From Qipengyuania sp. JC766 (lineage in GTDB: Bacteria > Pseudomonadota > Alphaproteobacteria > Sphingomonadales > Sphingomonadaceae), in the NCBI RefSeq assembly GCF_040717445.1, contig NZ_JBFEFL010000001.1, positions 2,366,001 through 2,430,000 on the forward strand: a stretch of DNA of 64,000 nucleotides, in the 5' to 3' direction. The notes under the pieces are model-generated. The model did not search any database. It saw nothing but the letters and a program-made list of their open reading frames with translations, and was not told where the DNA came from. Below, one piece after another: positions 1 to 9,129 of the stretch. The position numbers and the translations under genes are program-made. How positions within the stretch are numbered: position 1 is the stretch's first letter; the number at the start of each line of letters is the position of its first letter.

Positions 1-1468
1 ACACCACGACCTGGCGGGGATGCTCGTCTTCCTCGTCGGCTTCGTCGATGCGGACGAAGTCTCCACCCCCGCCGAGCGACGAACGCATGGAGAGGAGCGA
101 GCTGTAGGCGTCCTGGCTCTCGGCCGCGATGCTCTCGTTCTCGGCATCCGCCTCGAACTCGGCTTCGGCACGGGCAACCCCGGCGCGTTTCATGTAGTCG
201 GACAGGTCGAGCGCGAGCGGACCGTCATCGTCCTCGCCGTATCCGTCCTCGTCTTCCTCATCGAGATCGAGCGGCTGGCCGAACGGATTGAACGGCGTGC
301 GTTCGGGAAGGGCGGCTTCTTCGGAAGCCGGTTGCGGCTGCGCAGGCGCGGCGTCCTTCTCGGGACGGCGGAACACCATCGGCGTGTTCGCATCCTGCGC
401 GGGCTGCGGTGCAAGATCGGCGGCGGAGCGGTTTTCCAGCGCGAAGGCCAGGCGCTCGACCAGCTCGACGAGGCCCATGTCGGCCAGCGGCTTGGTCGCG
501 ATAGCGGGCAGGTCGCGCTCGGCGGCCGCGGGTTCGGCGGGTTCTTCGACCGAGTGCGCCTGTGCGGATTGCGACGGCGCGTCGAGGTCCGTGTGCTCCG
601 GCGGATCGAAATCGGCGAACGGGTTGTAGTCGCTACGCGGTGCGAAACTTTCGGTCATGTCGGGCCCATCCTCGGCAGGCAGTTCGGGTTCTGGTTCGGC
701 GGTCGCCTGCTCTTGTCCGCGCGTGTCGTGCAGGAAGGCTGCGTCGAAATCGGGTTCTTCGATTTCGGCATCCTCACTGAGGGCATCGTCAACGAAGGCG
801 TCATCGGCGAAGGCGAGCGGTTGCGCGGTTTCTGCCGGCGCAGGCGAGTCCTCGATCGGAAGTTCGTCGTTCGCGAGCGGCAGCGGGCTCTCGTCCTCGT
901 CCGCCAGCTCGGTCAGTTCGAGCGCGTCGAAATCGGCTTCGTCCCCGTCATCCCCGGCGTCGTCCCCGGCATCCTCGCTGGCACCGGGCACGGGGGCGTG
1001 ATCGAGAAATTCGCTCGGTCCGCTCTCGTCGGCGAGCGACAGGGCGCGGCGCCGGCCGAGATAGGGCGGGCGCGCGGGTGCATCCTGTTCGTCCACGGGT
1101 TCGTCGAGACTGTCGGAGCCCAGTTCGCTGCGGGCGGCGATCGGCTGCCTCGCCACGAGCGGACCGCTCGGCTTGGCAGGCTCCGCGACGCTGTTGCCCG
1201 ATGCGACGCGCCGCGCGAGCAGCAGGCCCATCACGACGCCGACGGCGGCAAGGGCGACGGCGATCACCAGGCGCGTGGTCATGCCGACCATGGGCCGCCC
1301 GGCCTCGTCCAGGCCGCCAAGGCCCATGTTCACATAGAGGCTTTGCGGCAGGATCAGGCTGCCGATGCCCAGCAATGCCGCGAACCACAGCGCGACCACG
1401 GCCGGAAAGGCGCGATGCGCACTGATCGGCACGGAAGATCGCCTGGTCTGGTTGTCTGTGCCCGTCAC
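1..1468 (-). CDS. Acidic membrane-anchored protein of unknown function (partial)
   Basis: An uninterrupted minus-strand frame runs from a GTG at 1468 off the left edge, so the C-terminus is missing (489 codons present). The start is supported by an AGGGGACGG-like ribosome site just upstream and by what follows: two hydrophobic segments at about residues 22-46 and 62-86, the second ending in LLLARR. After that comes a roughly 350-residue soluble region very rich in Asp, Glu, Ala and Pro, with long acidic stretches and a short less acidic helix-like patch (MGLVELVERLAFALE). I recognise no enzymatic motif. The stop of the glycosyltransferase upstream is only 19 bases away, so the two are probably co-transcribed. 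A scaffold or envelope-associated role is only a guess. Confidence 0.7.
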   Translation of the reverse strand, partial: MTGTDNQTRRSSVPISAHRAFPAVVALWFAALLGIGSLILPQSLYVNMGLGGLDEAGRPMVGMTTRLVIAVALAAVGVVMGLLLARRVASGNSVAEPAKPSGPLVARQPIAARSELGSDSLDEPVDEQDAPARPPYLGRRRALSLADESGPSEFLDHAPVPGASEDAGDDAGDDGDEADFDALELTELADEDESPLPLANDELPIEDSPAPAETAQPLAFADDAFVDDALSEDAEIEEPDFDAAFLHDTRGQEQATAEPEPELPAEDGPDMTESFAPRSDYNPFADFDPPEHTDLDAPSQSAQAHSVEEPAEPAAAERDLPAIATKPLADMGLVELVERLAFALENRSAADLAPQPAQDANTPMVFRRPEKDAAPAQPQPASEEAALPERTPFNPFGQPLDLDEEDEDGYGEDDDGPLALDLSDYMKRAGVARAEAEFEADAENESIAAESQDAYSSLLSMRSSLGGGGDFVRIDEADEEDEHPRQVVV

Positions 1469-1487
1469 TCGGGTCCGTCCCCTGTTG

Positions 1488-2738
1488 TCAGCCCTGCGGG
1501 ACCCGCTGCGGGTTTTGCGCACCGGATGCCCCTTCGACGGAGCGGCCTAGCAAGTTGTGGTAAACGGATTGATAACGCTGAACGTTCTTGGCCCAGTCGT
1601 GGTGCTCGGCGACATGCGCTCGCCCCGCATCGCGCATCCGGTCCCATGCTTCGCGCCGGTCGAGGAGATGGGCCAGGACACCGGCGCAGTCGGCGGGATC
1701 GTCCGGCGCGAACAGCACGCCCGTCACGTCCGGCTCGATCAGTTCGCGATGCCCGCCGACATCGCTCGCCGCCACGATCCGTCGCTGCGCCATCGCTTCC
1801 AGCGGCTTCAGCGGCGTGACCAGATCGGTCAGGCGCGATTTCTTGCGCGGATAGGCGAGCACGTCGATCAGCGAGTAGTACCGCTCCACTTCGGCGTGGG
1901 GCACGCGGCCGGTGAAGTGGATGGCATCGCGCGCCGGCGATGCCGCCGCTTGTGCCCGCAACGCCTCGTCCCGCGGGCCGCCGCCGACAAGCAGCAGGCG
2001 GGCGTCCGCATGGCGCTCCCGCAAAAGGGGCAGGGCGGCGATCAGGTCGTCCAGCCCTTCGTAGTCGTAGAAGCTGCCGATAAAGCCGATGACCGGCGCA
2101 TCGCCGATGCCGAGTTCGGCGGCCAGTTGCTCGTCGCGCGGCGGCGGCTCTCCGAAGAGCGAGAGGTCCACCCCGTTGGGCGAGAGGCCGATCCGGTCGC
2201 GGTCGAAGCCGCGCGCCGCGAGATCGTCCCGCAGGCCGTTGCAGATGGTGAACACCCGGTCGGCATGACGCACGACATGGTTTTCGAGCTGGCGCGTCAG
2301 GCGATACTTCACCGATGCCTCGCGGCCCGTGCCGTTCCCGACCGCCGCGTCTTCCCAGAACGCCCGGATCTCGTAGACGACCGGGATACCAAGGGCGCGT
2401 CCCGCACGGATCGCGGCGAGCCCGCACAGGGCGGGCGAATGGGCGTGCAGGATATCGGGCCGCCATTCCTTCGCGAGGGCGACGATGGCCTCCGCGAGGC
2501 GCGCGACCTCGCGCCATTCGGACAGGCCCGGCAGGCCGCCCGCTTCGCCCGGCGTGCGATGGAAGGTGAGGCCGTCCACCGTCTCCACCTGCGGACCGTC
2601 GGCCGCGTGCCGTTGCCCTGTGATGCCGCGCACCTCCAGCCCCGCGGCCTGCTGCGCCGTCAGGATAGCGCGCGTGCGGAACGTGTAGCCGCTGTGCATC
2701 GGCAGCGAATGGTCGAGGACGTGGAGCACCCGTGTCAT
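1488..2738 (-). CDS. XrtA/PEP-CTERM-associated glycosyltransferase (GT4 type)
   Basis: A 416-residue GT-B glycosyltransferase. The N-terminus MTRVLHVLDHSLPMHSGYTF and the later YEIRAFWEDAAVGNGTG stretch are typical of the family found with exosortase A (PEP-CTERM) systems. The C-terminal half carries the nucleotide-sugar fold: VIGFIGSFYDYEGLDDLI, a GGGP loop, and LIDVLAYPRKKSRLTDLVTPLKPLEAMA, the usual acceptor/donor Glu region. I start at the ATG at 2738; an ATG four codons upstream (2750) is also open. It is divergent from a small membrane protein and the O-glycosylation ligase, another exosortase-associated family. The likely role is building a glycan for exported proteins or exopolysaccharide; the sugar cannot be read from sequence. 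Confidence 0.85.
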   Translation of the reverse strand: MTRVLHVLDHSLPMHSGYTFRTRAILTAQQAAGLEVRGITGQRHAADGPQVETVDGLTFHRTPGEAGGLPGLSEWREVARLAEAIVALAKEWRPDILHAHSPALCGLAAIRAGRALGIPVVYEIRAFWEDAAVGNGTGREASVKYRLTRQLENHVVRHADRVFTICNGLRDDLAARGFDRDRIGLSPNGVDLSLFGEPPPRDEQLAAELGIGDAPVIGFIGSFYDYEGLDDLIAALPLLRERHADARLLLVGGGPRDEALRAQAAASPARDAIHFTGRVPHAEVERYYSLIDVLAYPRKKSRLTDLVTPLKPLEAMAQRRIVAASDVGGHRELIEPDVTGVLFAPDDPADCAGVLAHLLDRREAWDRMRDAGRAHVAEHHDWAKNVQRYQSVYHNLLGRSVEGASGAQNPQRVPQG

Positions 2739-2868
2739 GCCGCAGCCCATGGCACGGGCATGTTTAACGCGCCGTCAACTGCGTCCTGCTAGCCCGATGG
2801 AAACCTTCGCGACGGATGGCTGTCCGCCGCGCTCATGGCTGCCTTTTTGCTGGAAACACGCCCCCCAA

Positions 2869-3012
2869 GTGATCGACTATTTCGCCCTTGCCCTTGCCCA
2901 TGGCCTCCTGCTGATCGCCCTGCTGCGACTGGCGGGCCGCAAGGCGCTGGACGAGGAACCGGAGCTGGAAGCGCGCGAACGGCGCCGGCGGGACGAGCCG
3001 ACCGATGCTTGA
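2869..3012 (+). CDS. Small single-pass membrane protein next to the O-glycosylation ligase
   Basis: A 47-residue frame from a GTG at 2869 (VIDYFALALAHGLLLIALLRL...). It has one hydrophobic helix (about residues 4-22), then a strongly charged tail alternating Glu and Arg. It ends inside the next gene: its TGA at 3010-3012 lies just past the ligase ATG at 3005, an 8-base overlap that suggests translational coupling. The frame stays open upstream to an ATG at 2797, but the added residues look non-coding (Cys, Trp and Pro-rich) and neither start has a strong ribosome site. Function unknown; it may be an accessory subunit of the ligase. Confidence 0.55.
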   Translation: MIDYFALALAHGLLLIALLRLAGRKALDEEPELEARERRRRDEPTDA

Positions 3013-4414
3013 CCTCGCGCTGTTCGCCTTTGTCGGCCTGTTCATCCTGCTGGGCTTCCGGCGCCCGTTCCTGTGGGTGCTGGCCTATCTCTACATCGAC
3101 ATCCTCGCGCCGCAGAAGATCGGCTGGGCGATCACGCCCATGTTCCCGATCTCCTTCATCGCGTTCTGCGCCGCCTTTGCCGGCTGGATCCTGACCGACA
3201 GCAAGAAGGGCGCGGCCTTTACCGTGCGGCAAGGCATCATGCTGGCGCTGCTGCTCTATTGCGGCTGGACCACGCTGGGCGCTGCCTTCCCGGTCGAGGC
3301 GCAGTTCAAGTGGGAATGGGTGTGGAAGGCGATGGTGTTCGCGATCTTCCTGCCGTTGACCCTGACCACGAAGCTGCGGCTGGAAGCGGCCTTGCTGGTC
3401 ATGGTCCTGACCCTGTCCGCCATCGTCATCGCGACGGGCCTGAAGACGGTCGGCGGCGGCGGCGGGTACGAGAGCCTGTATTATTTCGTGAACGACAATA
3501 GCGGCCTCTACGAAAGCTCCACGCTGGCGACAGTCGCGATCGCCTCGATCCCGATCATGATCTGGTTCACCAGATACGGCACGATCTTCACGCCCGACTG
3601 GCGCGTGAAGGCCTTCGCCTACGCGCTGATCTTCGCCAGCCTGCTGATCCCCGTCGGCACGGAGGCGCGCACGGGCCTCCTCTGCATCGCGGCGCTCGGC
3701 GCACTGGCTCTGCGCGTGGTGAAGAAGCCGGTGATGTTCATCGTGGCGGGCGGTGTGCTGGGACTGTGCGCGCTGCCTTTCCTGCCGCAAAGCTATTACG
3801 ACCGCATGGCCACCATCGGCAGCCCGGAAGGGGACGAAAGCGCCTCCACCCGCGTGGCGGTGTGGGCATGGACCATCGATTACGCGGCCGAGCACCCGAT
3901 GGGCGGCGGGTTCGACGCCTACCGCGCGAACAAGTTCACCTACGATATGCCGGTGCGCGAGGGCGAGGGGAACACGGTCGCGGTCGAATATGTCGAGGTC
4001 ACCGACGAGGCGCGCGCCTATCACTCGGCGATTTTCGAGATGCTGGGGGAGCAGGGCTATCCGGGGCTGGCGCTGTGGATCCTGCTGCACGTCACCGGTC
4101 TGTGGCAGATGGAGAAGCTGGCGCGGCGCTTCCGCAACCGGGTGGAGGTCCACGGGCACACGCACGAGGCTTGGCTGGGGCCGCTCGCCACGGCGCTGCA
4201 GTTCGCCCAGGTCGTTTACCTGGTCGGCGCGCTGTTCCAGGGCATCGCCTACCAGCCCTTCGTCCTGATGCTGATCGCGCTGCAATGCGCGCTCTGGACC
4301 TATGCGCGGCGAATCGAAAAGGCGTGGCCCGTGACCGAAACGAGAGCCCGCCAACGGCGTGCCGCGAGACGTAACCGCAATGCCGTAACGGCAGGAGACG
4401 CCGCGTTGCGCTGA
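3005..4414 (+). CDS. O-glycosylation ligase, exosortase A-associated (O-antigen ligase superfamily)
   Basis: A polytopic membrane protein of 469 residues with about ten hydrophobic segments. It belongs to the O-antigen ligase/polymerase (Wzy/WaaL-like) superfamily and resembles the subfamily that accompanies exosortase A. The start MLDLALFAFVGLFILLGFRRPFLWVLAYLYIDI and the internal NDNSGLYESSTLA segment (about residues 163-175) are the features I rely on. A large periplasmic loop follows the HPMGGGFDAY motif (about 300-310), where catalytic Arg/His residues of the superfamily usually lie. The basic tail (ARRIEKAW...RQRRAARRNR) is cytoplasmic. Proposed job: transfer of a lipid-linked glycan to an acceptor in the periplasm. 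It overlaps the small membrane protein before it. Confidence 0.8.
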   Translation: MLDLALFAFVGLFILLGFRRPFLWVLAYLYIDILAPQKIGWAITPMFPISFIAFCAAFAGWILTDSKKGAAFTVRQGIMLALLLYCGWTTLGAAFPVEAQFKWEWVWKAMVFAIFLPLTLTTKLRLEAALLVMVLTLSAIVIATGLKTVGGGGGYESLYYFVNDNSGLYESSTLATVAIASIPIMIWFTRYGTIFTPDWRVKAFAYALIFASLLIPVGTEARTGLLCIAALGALALRVVKKPVMFIVAGGVLGLCALPFLPQSYYDRMATIGSPEGDESASTRVAVWAWTIDYAAEHPMGGGFDAYRANKFTYDMPVREGEGNTVAVEYVEVTDEARAYHSAIFEMLGEQGYPGLALWILLHVTGLWQMEKLARRFRNRVEVHGHTHEAWLGPLATALQFAQVVYLVGALFQGIAYQPFVLMLIALQCALWTYARRIEKAWPVTETRARQRRAARRNRNAVTAGDAALR

Positions 4415-4476
4415 CCCTTGCGATACGCCATGACGCCCCCAGTTCCACCGGGTATCCCGTAAAGAAGGAGAGGCGC

Positions 4477-4926
4477 ATGAGTCCGCAGGAAATCGCAGCC
4501 AAGACCGGCGAAAACATCGGCACCAGCGAATGGGTCGAGATGAGCCAGGACCGGATCAACCAGTTCGCCGAGGCGACGGGCGACCACCAGTTCATCCACG
4601 TCAACGAGGAAGCGGCCAAGATGACGCCGTTCGGCGGCACCATCGCGCACGGCTTCCTGACGCTGTCGATGATCCCGTATCTCAGCGCCCAGAGCGACCT
4701 GCCCAAGCCCGACGGCATCAAGATGGCCGTCAACTACGGTGGCAACAAGACGCGCTTCATCAACCCGGTGCGCAGCGGCAAGAAAATCCGCGGCCACTGG
4801 AAGCTGCTGGAAATGGTCGAGAAGCGGCCAGGCCAGTGGCAGCAGACGGTCGAGATCACCATGGAGATCGAAGGCGAGGAAAAGCCCGCCCTGATCTGCG
4901 AATGGATGACGATGTTCTTCGTCTGA
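4477..4926 (+). CDS. MaoC-family (R)-specific enoyl-CoA hydratase
   Basis: A 149-residue single hot-dog-fold hydratase. The signature hydratase-2 motif is present at about residues 32-57: FAEATGDHQFIHVNEEAAK, then FGGTIAHGFLTLSM; the Asp of GDHQ and the His of QFIH are the expected catalytic pair. The reaction is hydration of trans-2-enoyl-CoA to (R)-3-hydroxyacyl-CoA (or the reverse dehydration) in the cytoplasm. A strong ribosome site (AAGGAGAG) sits eight bases before the ATG. The thiolase gene begins 50 bases downstream on the same strand, so the two probably serve fatty-acid or polyhydroxyalkanoate-type acyl-CoA metabolism together. Confidence 0.9.
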   Translation: MSPQEIAAKTGENIGTSEWVEMSQDRINQFAEATGDHQFIHVNEEAAKMTPFGGTIAHGFLTLSMIPYLSAQSDLPKPDGIKMAVNYGGNKTRFINPVRSGKKIRGHWKLLEMVEKRPGQWQQTVEITMEIEGEEKPALICEWMTMFFV

Positions 4927-4976
4927 ACCGACCCTTCCGAATTTTTCGAGACACGCCAAACTGAAGGATTTCGAAC

Positions 4977-6155
4977 ATGCGTGACGCAGTCATCGTTTCA
5001 ACCGCCCGCACCGCCATCGGCCGGGCCTACAAGGGCGGCTTCAACGCCACGCCCGGCGCCACGCTGGGCAGCCATTCCCTGAAGCCCGCGATCGAGCGCG
5101 CCGGAATCGAGCCGGGCGAAGTCGACGACGTGATCTGGGGCGCGGCGCTGCAACAGGGCGCGCAGGCCGGCAACCTGGGCCGCCAGGTGGCGCTGCGCAG
5201 CGGTTGCCCCATCGGCGTGTCCGGCATGACCATCGACCGCCAGTGTTCGTCCGGCCTCATGTCGATCGCGACCGCCGCCAAGCAGGTGATGGTCGACAAC
5301 ATGAACATCGTGGCCGCCGGCGGCCAGGAATCGATCAGCCTGGTGCAGACCGCCGAAATGCGCGTCATGCCCGATCCGGAACTGATCGCCATGCACGGCG
5401 CGATCTACATGCCGATGCTCCAGACCGCGGAAACGGTCGCCAAGCGGTATGGCATCACGCGCGAGCAGCAGGACGAATATGCGCTCGCCAGCCAGCAGCG
5501 CACCGCCGCCGCGCAGGAAGCGGGCAAGTTCGATGACGAGATCGTGCCGGTCACGACCATGATGAACGTCAAGGACAAGGAAACCGGCGAAGTCAGCCAG
5601 CAGGAAGTCACGATCGACAAGGACGAGGGCAACCGTCCCTCGACCACGCTCGAAGGTCTCTCCAGCCTGCAGCCGGTGATGGGTCCGGACACGACAATCA
5701 CCGCGGGCAATGCGAGCCAGCTTTCCGACGGATCGAGCGCCTGCATCGTCATGGAAGCCAAGGAAGCGGAAAAGCGCGGCCTGACTCCGCTGGGCCGTTA
5801 TGTCGGCATGGCGGTTGCCGGGACGGAGCCGGACGAAATGGGCATCGGCCCGATCTTCGCCATTCCCAAGCTGCTCGAACGCACCGGCGTGAAGCTGGAA
5901 GAGGTCGGCCTGTGGGAGCTGAACGAGGCCTTCGCGGTGCAGGTCCTTTATTGCCGCGACAAGCTTGGCATCGACAACGACATCCTGAACGTCAACGGCG
6001 GCTCGATCTCCATCGGCCATCCCTACGGCATGACCGGCGCGCGCTGCACCGGCCACGCCCTGATCGAAGGCAAGCGCCGTGGTGCGAAGTACGTCGTCGT
6101 CACGATGTGCGTCGGCGGCGGGATGGGCGCGGCAGGAATGTTCGAAATCCTGTAA
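4977..6155 (+). CDS. Acetyl-CoA C-acyltransferase (thiolase)
   Basis: A full-length 392-residue thiolase. All catalytic residues are visible: Cys90 in DRQCSSG, the NEAFAVQ motif (about 314-320), His348 in [10 protein letters not shown] and Cys378 in MCVGGGMG. It cleaves 3-ketoacyl-CoA with CoA to give acetyl-CoA and a shortened acyl-CoA, or runs in reverse. HPYGMTG and the long degradative-type loop (residues about 200-225, rich in Lys, Glu and Asp) fit a fatty-acid-degradation thiolase better than a PhaA type, but this is a judgement. It is probably in an operon with the MaoC hydratase upstream. Confidence 0.93.
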   Translation: MRDAVIVSTARTAIGRAYKGGFNATPGATLGSHSLKPAIERAGIEPGEVDDVIWGAALQQGAQAGNLGRQVALRSGCPIGVSGMTIDRQCSSGLMSIATAAKQVMVDNMNIVAAGGQESISLVQTAEMRVMPDPELIAMHGAIYMPMLQTAETVAKRYGITREQQDEYALASQQRTAAAQEAGKFDDEIVPVTTMMNVKDKETGEVSQQEVTIDKDEGNRPSTTLEGLSSLQPVMGPDTTITAGNASQLSDGSSACIVMEAKEAEKRGLTPLGRYVGMAVAGTEPDEMGIGPIFAIPKLLERTGVKLEEVGLWELNEAFAVQVLYCRDKLGIDNDILNVNGGSISIGHPYGMTGARCTGHALIEGKRRGAKYVVVTMCVGGGMGAAGMFEIL

Positions 6156-6189
6156 AGCTGTGGTATCGGTGGTCGCGATTGGAGAACGC

Positions 6190-6843
6190 ATGCGTTTCGT
6201 CGCGACCACCGCCCTCATCCTGGCCCTCACCGCTTGCGAGCGGACCCCGATACCGAGCGAATCGTCCGACACGCAGAGTGTCGATGCGGGAGGGCAGGAC
6301 GCCGATGCCGCGCCTGACCCCGACGCGAAGGCCACGGGCGGGGAAGATGCCCAAAAATCGCGAACCGGCCCGGAATACACCTCCGCCTTCACCAAGTTCG
6401 ATCTCGCCACGTGCGAGACCCTGACCGAGGAGCGGGAGGAAGGCAGCAGCGCGACCTATCGCTGCCCGGGCTACCAGGGCATCCCGATCTTCGTCCAGGA
6501 AGGCGACGGCCGCTTCGATATGGATGCCGGCGCCGACAACAAGCGGTTCCAGACGCTGAGCGCGTTCAACGATTTCTTCGACACGATCGAATGGCGGATG
6601 AAGGACGGCAAGCCCTTTGCGATTATCGTGCGATACCGCGACGCCACGATGGAAAACGCGAAGGCCGGGCGCACGGTGCTGGCCGTGGAGAAGATCGGCG
6701 GCGAAGGAACCGCCGGCTGTCGCATCGCCCAGATCGCCGGGAACACGGACGATGCGAACGCCCGCGCACGCGCGATGGCGGACGAACGGGCGGAGGATTT
6801 CGCATGCATCGGCGAGCCCGTCTATGTGGGCGACGCGCGCTGA
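6190..6843 (+). CDS. Predicted lipoprotein of unknown function
   Basis: A 217-residue protein starting at the ATG at 6190, nine bases after a GGAGAA ribosome site. The start is fixed by a short lipoprotein signal, MRFVATTALILALTACERT, with lipobox LTAC and the acylated Cys at residue 16. A low-complexity linker rich in Asp, Ala and Gly follows (about 20-60), then a globular domain with two further pairs of Cys (CETL...YRCPGYQG and GCRI...FACIGEP). Those four cysteines could form disulfides in the periplasm. I recognise no known family. It follows the thiolase by 34 bases and may share its transcript. Confidence 0.75.
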   Translation: MRFVATTALILALTACERTPIPSESSDTQSVDAGGQDADAAPDPDAKATGGEDAQKSRTGPEYTSAFTKFDLATCETLTEEREEGSSATYRCPGYQGIPIFVQEGDGRFDMDAGADNKRFQTLSAFNDFFDTIEWRMKDGKPFAIIVRYRDATMENAKAGRTVLAVEKIGGEGTAGCRIAQIAGNTDDANARARAMADERAEDFACIGEPVYVGDAR

Positions 6844-6886
6844 GGCCTGACCGCGGAAAGGCCGCGGGCGCGGGCGGTCCGGCGTG

Positions 6887-7486
6887 ATGGGGGCGGTCGA
6901 GATCCTCGGCATCGCGGCCAGTGTCAGCCTGCTGTCCGGCTGGCGGCTTTATCTGTGCGTGCTGGCGACGGGCCTTGCCATGCGGTTCGGCGCGTTGCCG
7001 CTCCCCGAACATCTCGAAAGCCTTGCCGTGCTGGCCAATCCGTGGGTGCTGGGCATTGCTACAACGGCAGCGGCGGCGGAATTCTTCGCCGACAAGGTGA
7101 TGTGGCTCGATTCGCTGTGGGACACCGTGCACACGGCGGTGCGGCCGGTCGGCGGCGCGCTCCTCGCCCTCGCGATCGTCGATCCCTCCGATCCCGCGAC
7201 GCAGGTCGTCGCCTTCCTGCTCGGCGGCAGCGGCGCTCTGCTGGCGCATGGCGGAAAGGCGGGTGCGCGTGCCGTCGTGAACACCAGCCCCGAACCGGTC
7301 AGCAATGTCGCCGCCTCCACGGTGGAGGACATCGCGGCGGTCGGACTGCTCTGGGTGGCGTACGAATATCCCTGGATCGCCGCCGGGATCGCCGTGTGCC
7401 TGCTGACGCTCGTCGTCTGGCTTCTCGTGATGGTCCGGCGTGTTCTCGGGCGGCTTTTCGGCAACCGGCACCTTCGCCGCGAGTGA
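6887..7486 (+). CDS. DUF4126 family membrane protein
   Basis: A 199-residue hydrophobic protein with several membrane helices, matching the DUF4126 family in its opening (ILGIAASVSLLSGWRLYLCVLATGLAMRFG), the central FFADKVMWLDSLWDTVHTAVRPVGGALLA and the KAGARAVVNTSPEPVSNVAAS motif at about residues 125-145. The Lys/Arg and Asn/Ser-rich loop is the conserved core of the family. Function is not known. The codon before the chosen ATG is a GTG (6884) that could also start. It converges on the DNA ligase gene, whose stop lies 15 bases away. Confidence 0.85.
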   Translation: MGAVEILGIAASVSLLSGWRLYLCVLATGLAMRFGALPLPEHLESLAVLANPWVLGIATTAAAAEFFADKVMWLDSLWDTVHTAVRPVGGALLALAIVDPSDPATQVVAFLLGGSGALLAHGGKAGARAVVNTSPEPVSNVAASTVEDIAAVGLLWVAYEYPWIAAGIAVCLLTLVVWLLVMVRRVLGRLFGNRHLRRE

Positions 7487-7501
7487 TGTCCGCGCGTCGG
7501 G

Positions 7502-9109
7502 TCAGTCCCTGACGAGTGCGCGCAGCGCTTCGATCCGGTCGGCCTCGTGCACCGGCTTGTCCCAGCGGATGCGGTGGATGCGCGGAAAGCGCATGGCGAG
7601 GCCGCTCTTGTGCCGCTTGCTCTGGTGGACGCTGTCGAACGCGACTTCGAAGACCAGGCTGCGATCGGTTTCGCGGACCGGGCCGAAGCGGTTGACCGTG
7701 TTCTGGCGGACGTGCCGGTCGAGTTTCTTCAGTTCCTCGTCGGTGAAGCCCGAATAGGCCTTGCCCACCGGCAACAGCTCCGCGCCGCCATCGGGGTCGC
7801 CGTCCCAGCAGCCGAAGGTGTAGTCGGAATAAAAGCTGGACCGCTTGCCGCTGCCGCGCTGGGCATACATCAGGACCGCGTCGATCAGCAGCGGGTCGCG
7901 CTTCCATTTGTACCACAGGCCGGTCTTGCGGCCGGCTACGTAGGGGCTGTCGCGCCGCTTCAGCATCAGCCCCTCGATCGCGTCGTCGCGGGTGCCTTCG
8001 CGGATCTGTGCCAGGTGCTCGAAATCGCGCGCATCGACGATCTGCGACAGGTCGAAGCGCGCCGCCGGAAGGCGTGCCATCAGCTTTTCGAGGATGGCGC
8101 GTCGCTCGGACCACGGTTTCTCCCGCAGGTTCTCCCCTTCCAGCGAAAGCACGTCGTAGACGCGCACGAAGGCCGGGCTCTCGCGCAGCATCTTCTTGCT
8201 GACCGTTTTGCGACCGAGGCGCTGCTGCAAGGCGTTGAAGCTGGCTGCGCCGCCCGCTTCCCCGCCCTGCGTGGCCCCCTGGACCAACAGCTCGCCATCG
8301 AGGATCGCGGGGAAATCGAGCGCGTCCAGCATCTCGGGAAAGGTATGCGAGATATCGTCCCCGCCGCGCGAATAGAGGCGCGTTTCCCCGCCTGCATGGA
8401 CCAGCTGCACGCGGATCCCGTCCCACTTCCACTCAGCGACGTAATCCTCGAGGCTGACCACGGTCTCTTCCAGCGGATGGGCCAGCATGAAAGGCTTGAA
8501 CAGCGGCAGCCCGCCGATATCGGGCGGATCGGCCCCGTCGGCCGCCCATGCGAACAGCTCGGGGTAAGGGGGGCGCATCCCGTGCCAGTATTCCTCCACA
8601 TCCTCCACCGGCACGTCGAACGCCTGCGCGAAGGCGACCTTGGCGAGCCGCGTGGAAACGCCGATCCGCATGCCCCCCGTCGCGAGCTTGAGCAGGGCGT
8701 AGCGCCCCGGCGGGTCGAGCCGGTCGAGCAGGGCAGGCAGTTCGGTCGTCACGGACTTGCGAGTCATCGCTTCCAGCGCGGCCACGGCTTCGGACACCGA
8801 TGGAGCCGGATCGACGGGCGCGGCGGCACCCATCTGCGCGGTGTCCCACAACAGGCTGGCCGTTTCCGCCGTGTCGCCGACGAAGTCCCGGCTCAGCGTC
8901 CATAGCGCGGGATCGATCCGGTCCTTCATGATGGTGCGAATGGTGCCGGACTTGACTGCCGGGAAGTCCAGACCGTCCGTCAGGGCCGCCATCGCCCAGC
9001 CGCGATCCGGATCGGGCGTCGCGCGCAGGTATTCGGCGATCAGGCGCAGCTTCTCGTTGCGGCTGCGCGTGTAGATAAGGGCATCGATGAGGGCGGCGAA
9101 ATTTTCCAT
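7502..9109 (-). CDS. ATP-dependent DNA ligase (DNA-damage-response type)
   Basis: A 535-residue ATP-dependent ligase. It has an N-terminal helical DNA-binding domain (about 1-200), the nucleotidyltransferase domain with the adenylated lysine K228 in EWKWDGIRVQ, motif III-like LYSRGGDDISHTFPE, motif IV-like EGLMLKRRDSPY, motif V WYKWKRDP, then an OB-fold C-terminus ending in the MRFPRIHRIRWDKP motif. Sequence and length match the family annotated as cisplatin damage response ligase. This family usually travels with a beta-CASP exonuclease, which lies here at 10278-11282. Unusually, the lipoprotein/OmpA locus sits between them; its last stop is 20 bases from this ATG, so the ligase may be read from the same stress-inducible transcript. 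Confidence 0.92.
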   Translation of the reverse strand: MENFAALIDALIYTRSRNEKLRLIAEYLRATPDPDRGWAMAALTDGLDFPAVKSGTIRTIMKDRIDPALWTLSRDFVGDTAETASLLWDTAQMGAAAPVDPAPSVSEAVAALEAMTRKSVTTELPALLDRLDPPGRYALLKLATGGMRIGVSTRLAKVAFAQAFDVPVEDVEEYWHGMRPPYPELFAWAADGADPPDIGGLPLFKPFMLAHPLEETVVSLEDYVAEWKWDGIRVQLVHAGGETRLYSRGGDDISHTFPEMLDALDFPAILDGELLVQGATQGGEAGGAASFNALQQRLGRKTVSKKMLRESPAFVRVYDVLSLEGENLREKPWSERRAILEKLMARLPAARFDLSQIVDARDFEHLAQIREGTRDDAIEGLMLKRRDSPYVAGRKTGLWYKWKRDPLLIDAVLMYAQRGSGKRSSFYSDYTFGCWDGDPDGGAELLPVGKAYSGFTDEELKKLDRHVRQNTVNRFGPVRETDRSLVFEVAFDSVHQSKRHKSGLAMRFPRIHRIRWDKPVHEADRIEALRALVRD

Positions 9110-9129
9110 GTATGGTGAAAGTGCGATCC

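Noticed and set aside
20-1819. Plus-strand open frame of about 600 codons
   Set aside because: Antisense to the acidic membrane protein and the glycosyltransferase; the minus strand has codon structure, hydrophobic segments and homology, while this product is Arg/Gly/Val noise typical of high-GC antisense.
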